From the NCBI GenBank assembly GCA_021442155.1, contig JAKCPB010000366.1:248001-312000 (forward strand): a stretch of 64,000 bases of DNA, read 5' to 3'. This DNA is from Cymbidium sinense. Lineage: Eukaryota; Streptophyta; Magnoliopsida; Asparagales; Orchidaceae. The translations under genes were made by a program, and so were the position numbers. The notes beneath the pieces are model-generated. The model did not search any database. It saw nothing but the letters and a program-made list of their open reading frames with translations, and was not told where the DNA came from. This document shows positions 63,406 to 64,000 of this stretch, piece by piece; position 1 is the stretch's first letter, and each line of letters begins with the position of its first letter.

Positions 63406-64000
63406 ACCTCATCTGCCACCCGCCCATTCCCTGGTAAGGCTACTCACTTTGTTGAATTGTTTAATCTCATTTTGACCTCTTTTCATGGTTTGCAAGTCGT
63501 TATGTGCTCTAATGTGAATGTTGAATTATTGGCGAAACCTTTTGAATTCTCTCTTGACAGAAAATTTGCTTTACGTCGTCCAAATTTGGATAACATTCAC
63601 ACCTTTTTTTCATAATCTTAAGCTAACAGGTACCGTTTTGACTAGTCTTATTGACCCTCGGCAGATTCTGATTCAACTTTCTAATTATCTGGATTATTAA
63701 CATGTTTTTGTGCATCATTATTACATCATCTTTAATTGTCAAATGTGCTTCTAGTCACCTGACATTAAAGAGGAATCTCATGTCCTGGTTATCTCTTCCT
63801 AATATGCGCATCCATTTTGTTACTCATCATGTGCTTTTTTACAAGGGCTCTTTTTGGTCAACCTTGCAACTCGATCAATAGAGTGATCTCAATCCTCATT
63901 CATCTGGAAATAGACATAATTAAAAAATACCCTGAGGAAATCTGGATTGGCTTTGAAAAATATGGGTATTCACAAAAGATTGAATTGGAGAATCTTCTGG
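63406..64000 (+). mobile_element. LINE-D, 5' end with ORF1 (runs off the window)
   Basis: The first non-repeat bases are CATCTGCCACCCGCCC. ORF1 reads ELFNLILTSFHGLQVVMCSN, VNVELLAKPFEFSLDRKFAL, RRPNLDNIHTFFHNLKLTGT and LTSLIDPRQILIQLSNYLDY (63518-63700), a good match to the DUF4283 core of plant LINE ORF1. It then shows EEESHVLV, YAHPFCYSSC in shifted frames, IHLEIDIIKKYPEEIWIGFE and KYGYSQKIELENLL at the window end, just before the expected zinc knuckle. It is preserved better at the N terminus than LINE-C. Its 3' end lies outside. Confidence 0.85.

Overview
The window looks like plant nuclear DNA. It is dominated by degenerate plant-type telomeric repeat (CCCTAAA on the + strand) and contains plant LINE retrotransposons (ORF1 with a DUF4283-like region and zinc knuckle; ORF2 with endonuclease, reverse transcriptase and RNase H), a plant RTE-clade LINE, fragments of a plant glycine-rich RNA-binding protein gene, and a broken peptide deformylase 1A. 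Nothing looks like a working host gene; every protein-related segment carries stops, frameshifts or truncations. I see no tRNA, rRNA, CRISPR array or bacterial-style operon. The species cannot be named from this; a subtelomeric block or a large interstitial (for example pericentromeric) telomeric-repeat block both fit.

Layout. 1-352: 3' end of a glycine-rich RNA-binding protein (GR-RBP) retrocopy, then a telomeric array. 656-11282: LINE-A, 5'-truncated in ORF1 and split at 2474-10305 by a 7.8 kb foreign insertion that holds a peptide deformylase/heparanase chimeric pseudogene and a three-unit tandem repeat. 11283-12215: array. 12216-13750: LINE 3' region. 13849-20442: arrays with two GR-RBP copies and a third remnant. 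20443-26630: LINE-B. 26631-35580: arrays organised as a higher-order satellite. 35581-43775: LINE-C, the most complete element of its family. 43776-49194: arrays with two more GR-RBP copies. 49209-52236: a nearly full-length minus-strand RTE element with a 14-bp target duplication. 52251-63405: a different flavour of array, containing a 1.57 kb near-identical tandem duplication. 63406-64000: 5' end of LINE-D.

How the parts relate. All LINE-A/B/C/D copies and all GR-RBP copies lie on the + strand. Where a 3' end is clear, its A-rich tail runs straight into CCCTAAA repeats. That is the geometry expected if a TTTAGGG strand 3' end primed reverse transcription of polyadenylated RNA. The RTE element, in the opposite orientation and with an ordinary target duplication, is a useful contrast. 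The arrays are not random decay: a tag sequence (GTTTACTTAATTTAAATAA and relatives) recurs about a dozen times at the change from TAAA-rich to CCCTAAA-rich sequence, so a higher-order satellite has been amplified out of telomeric DNA. All boundaries and similarities come from reading by eye, without alignments or database searches.
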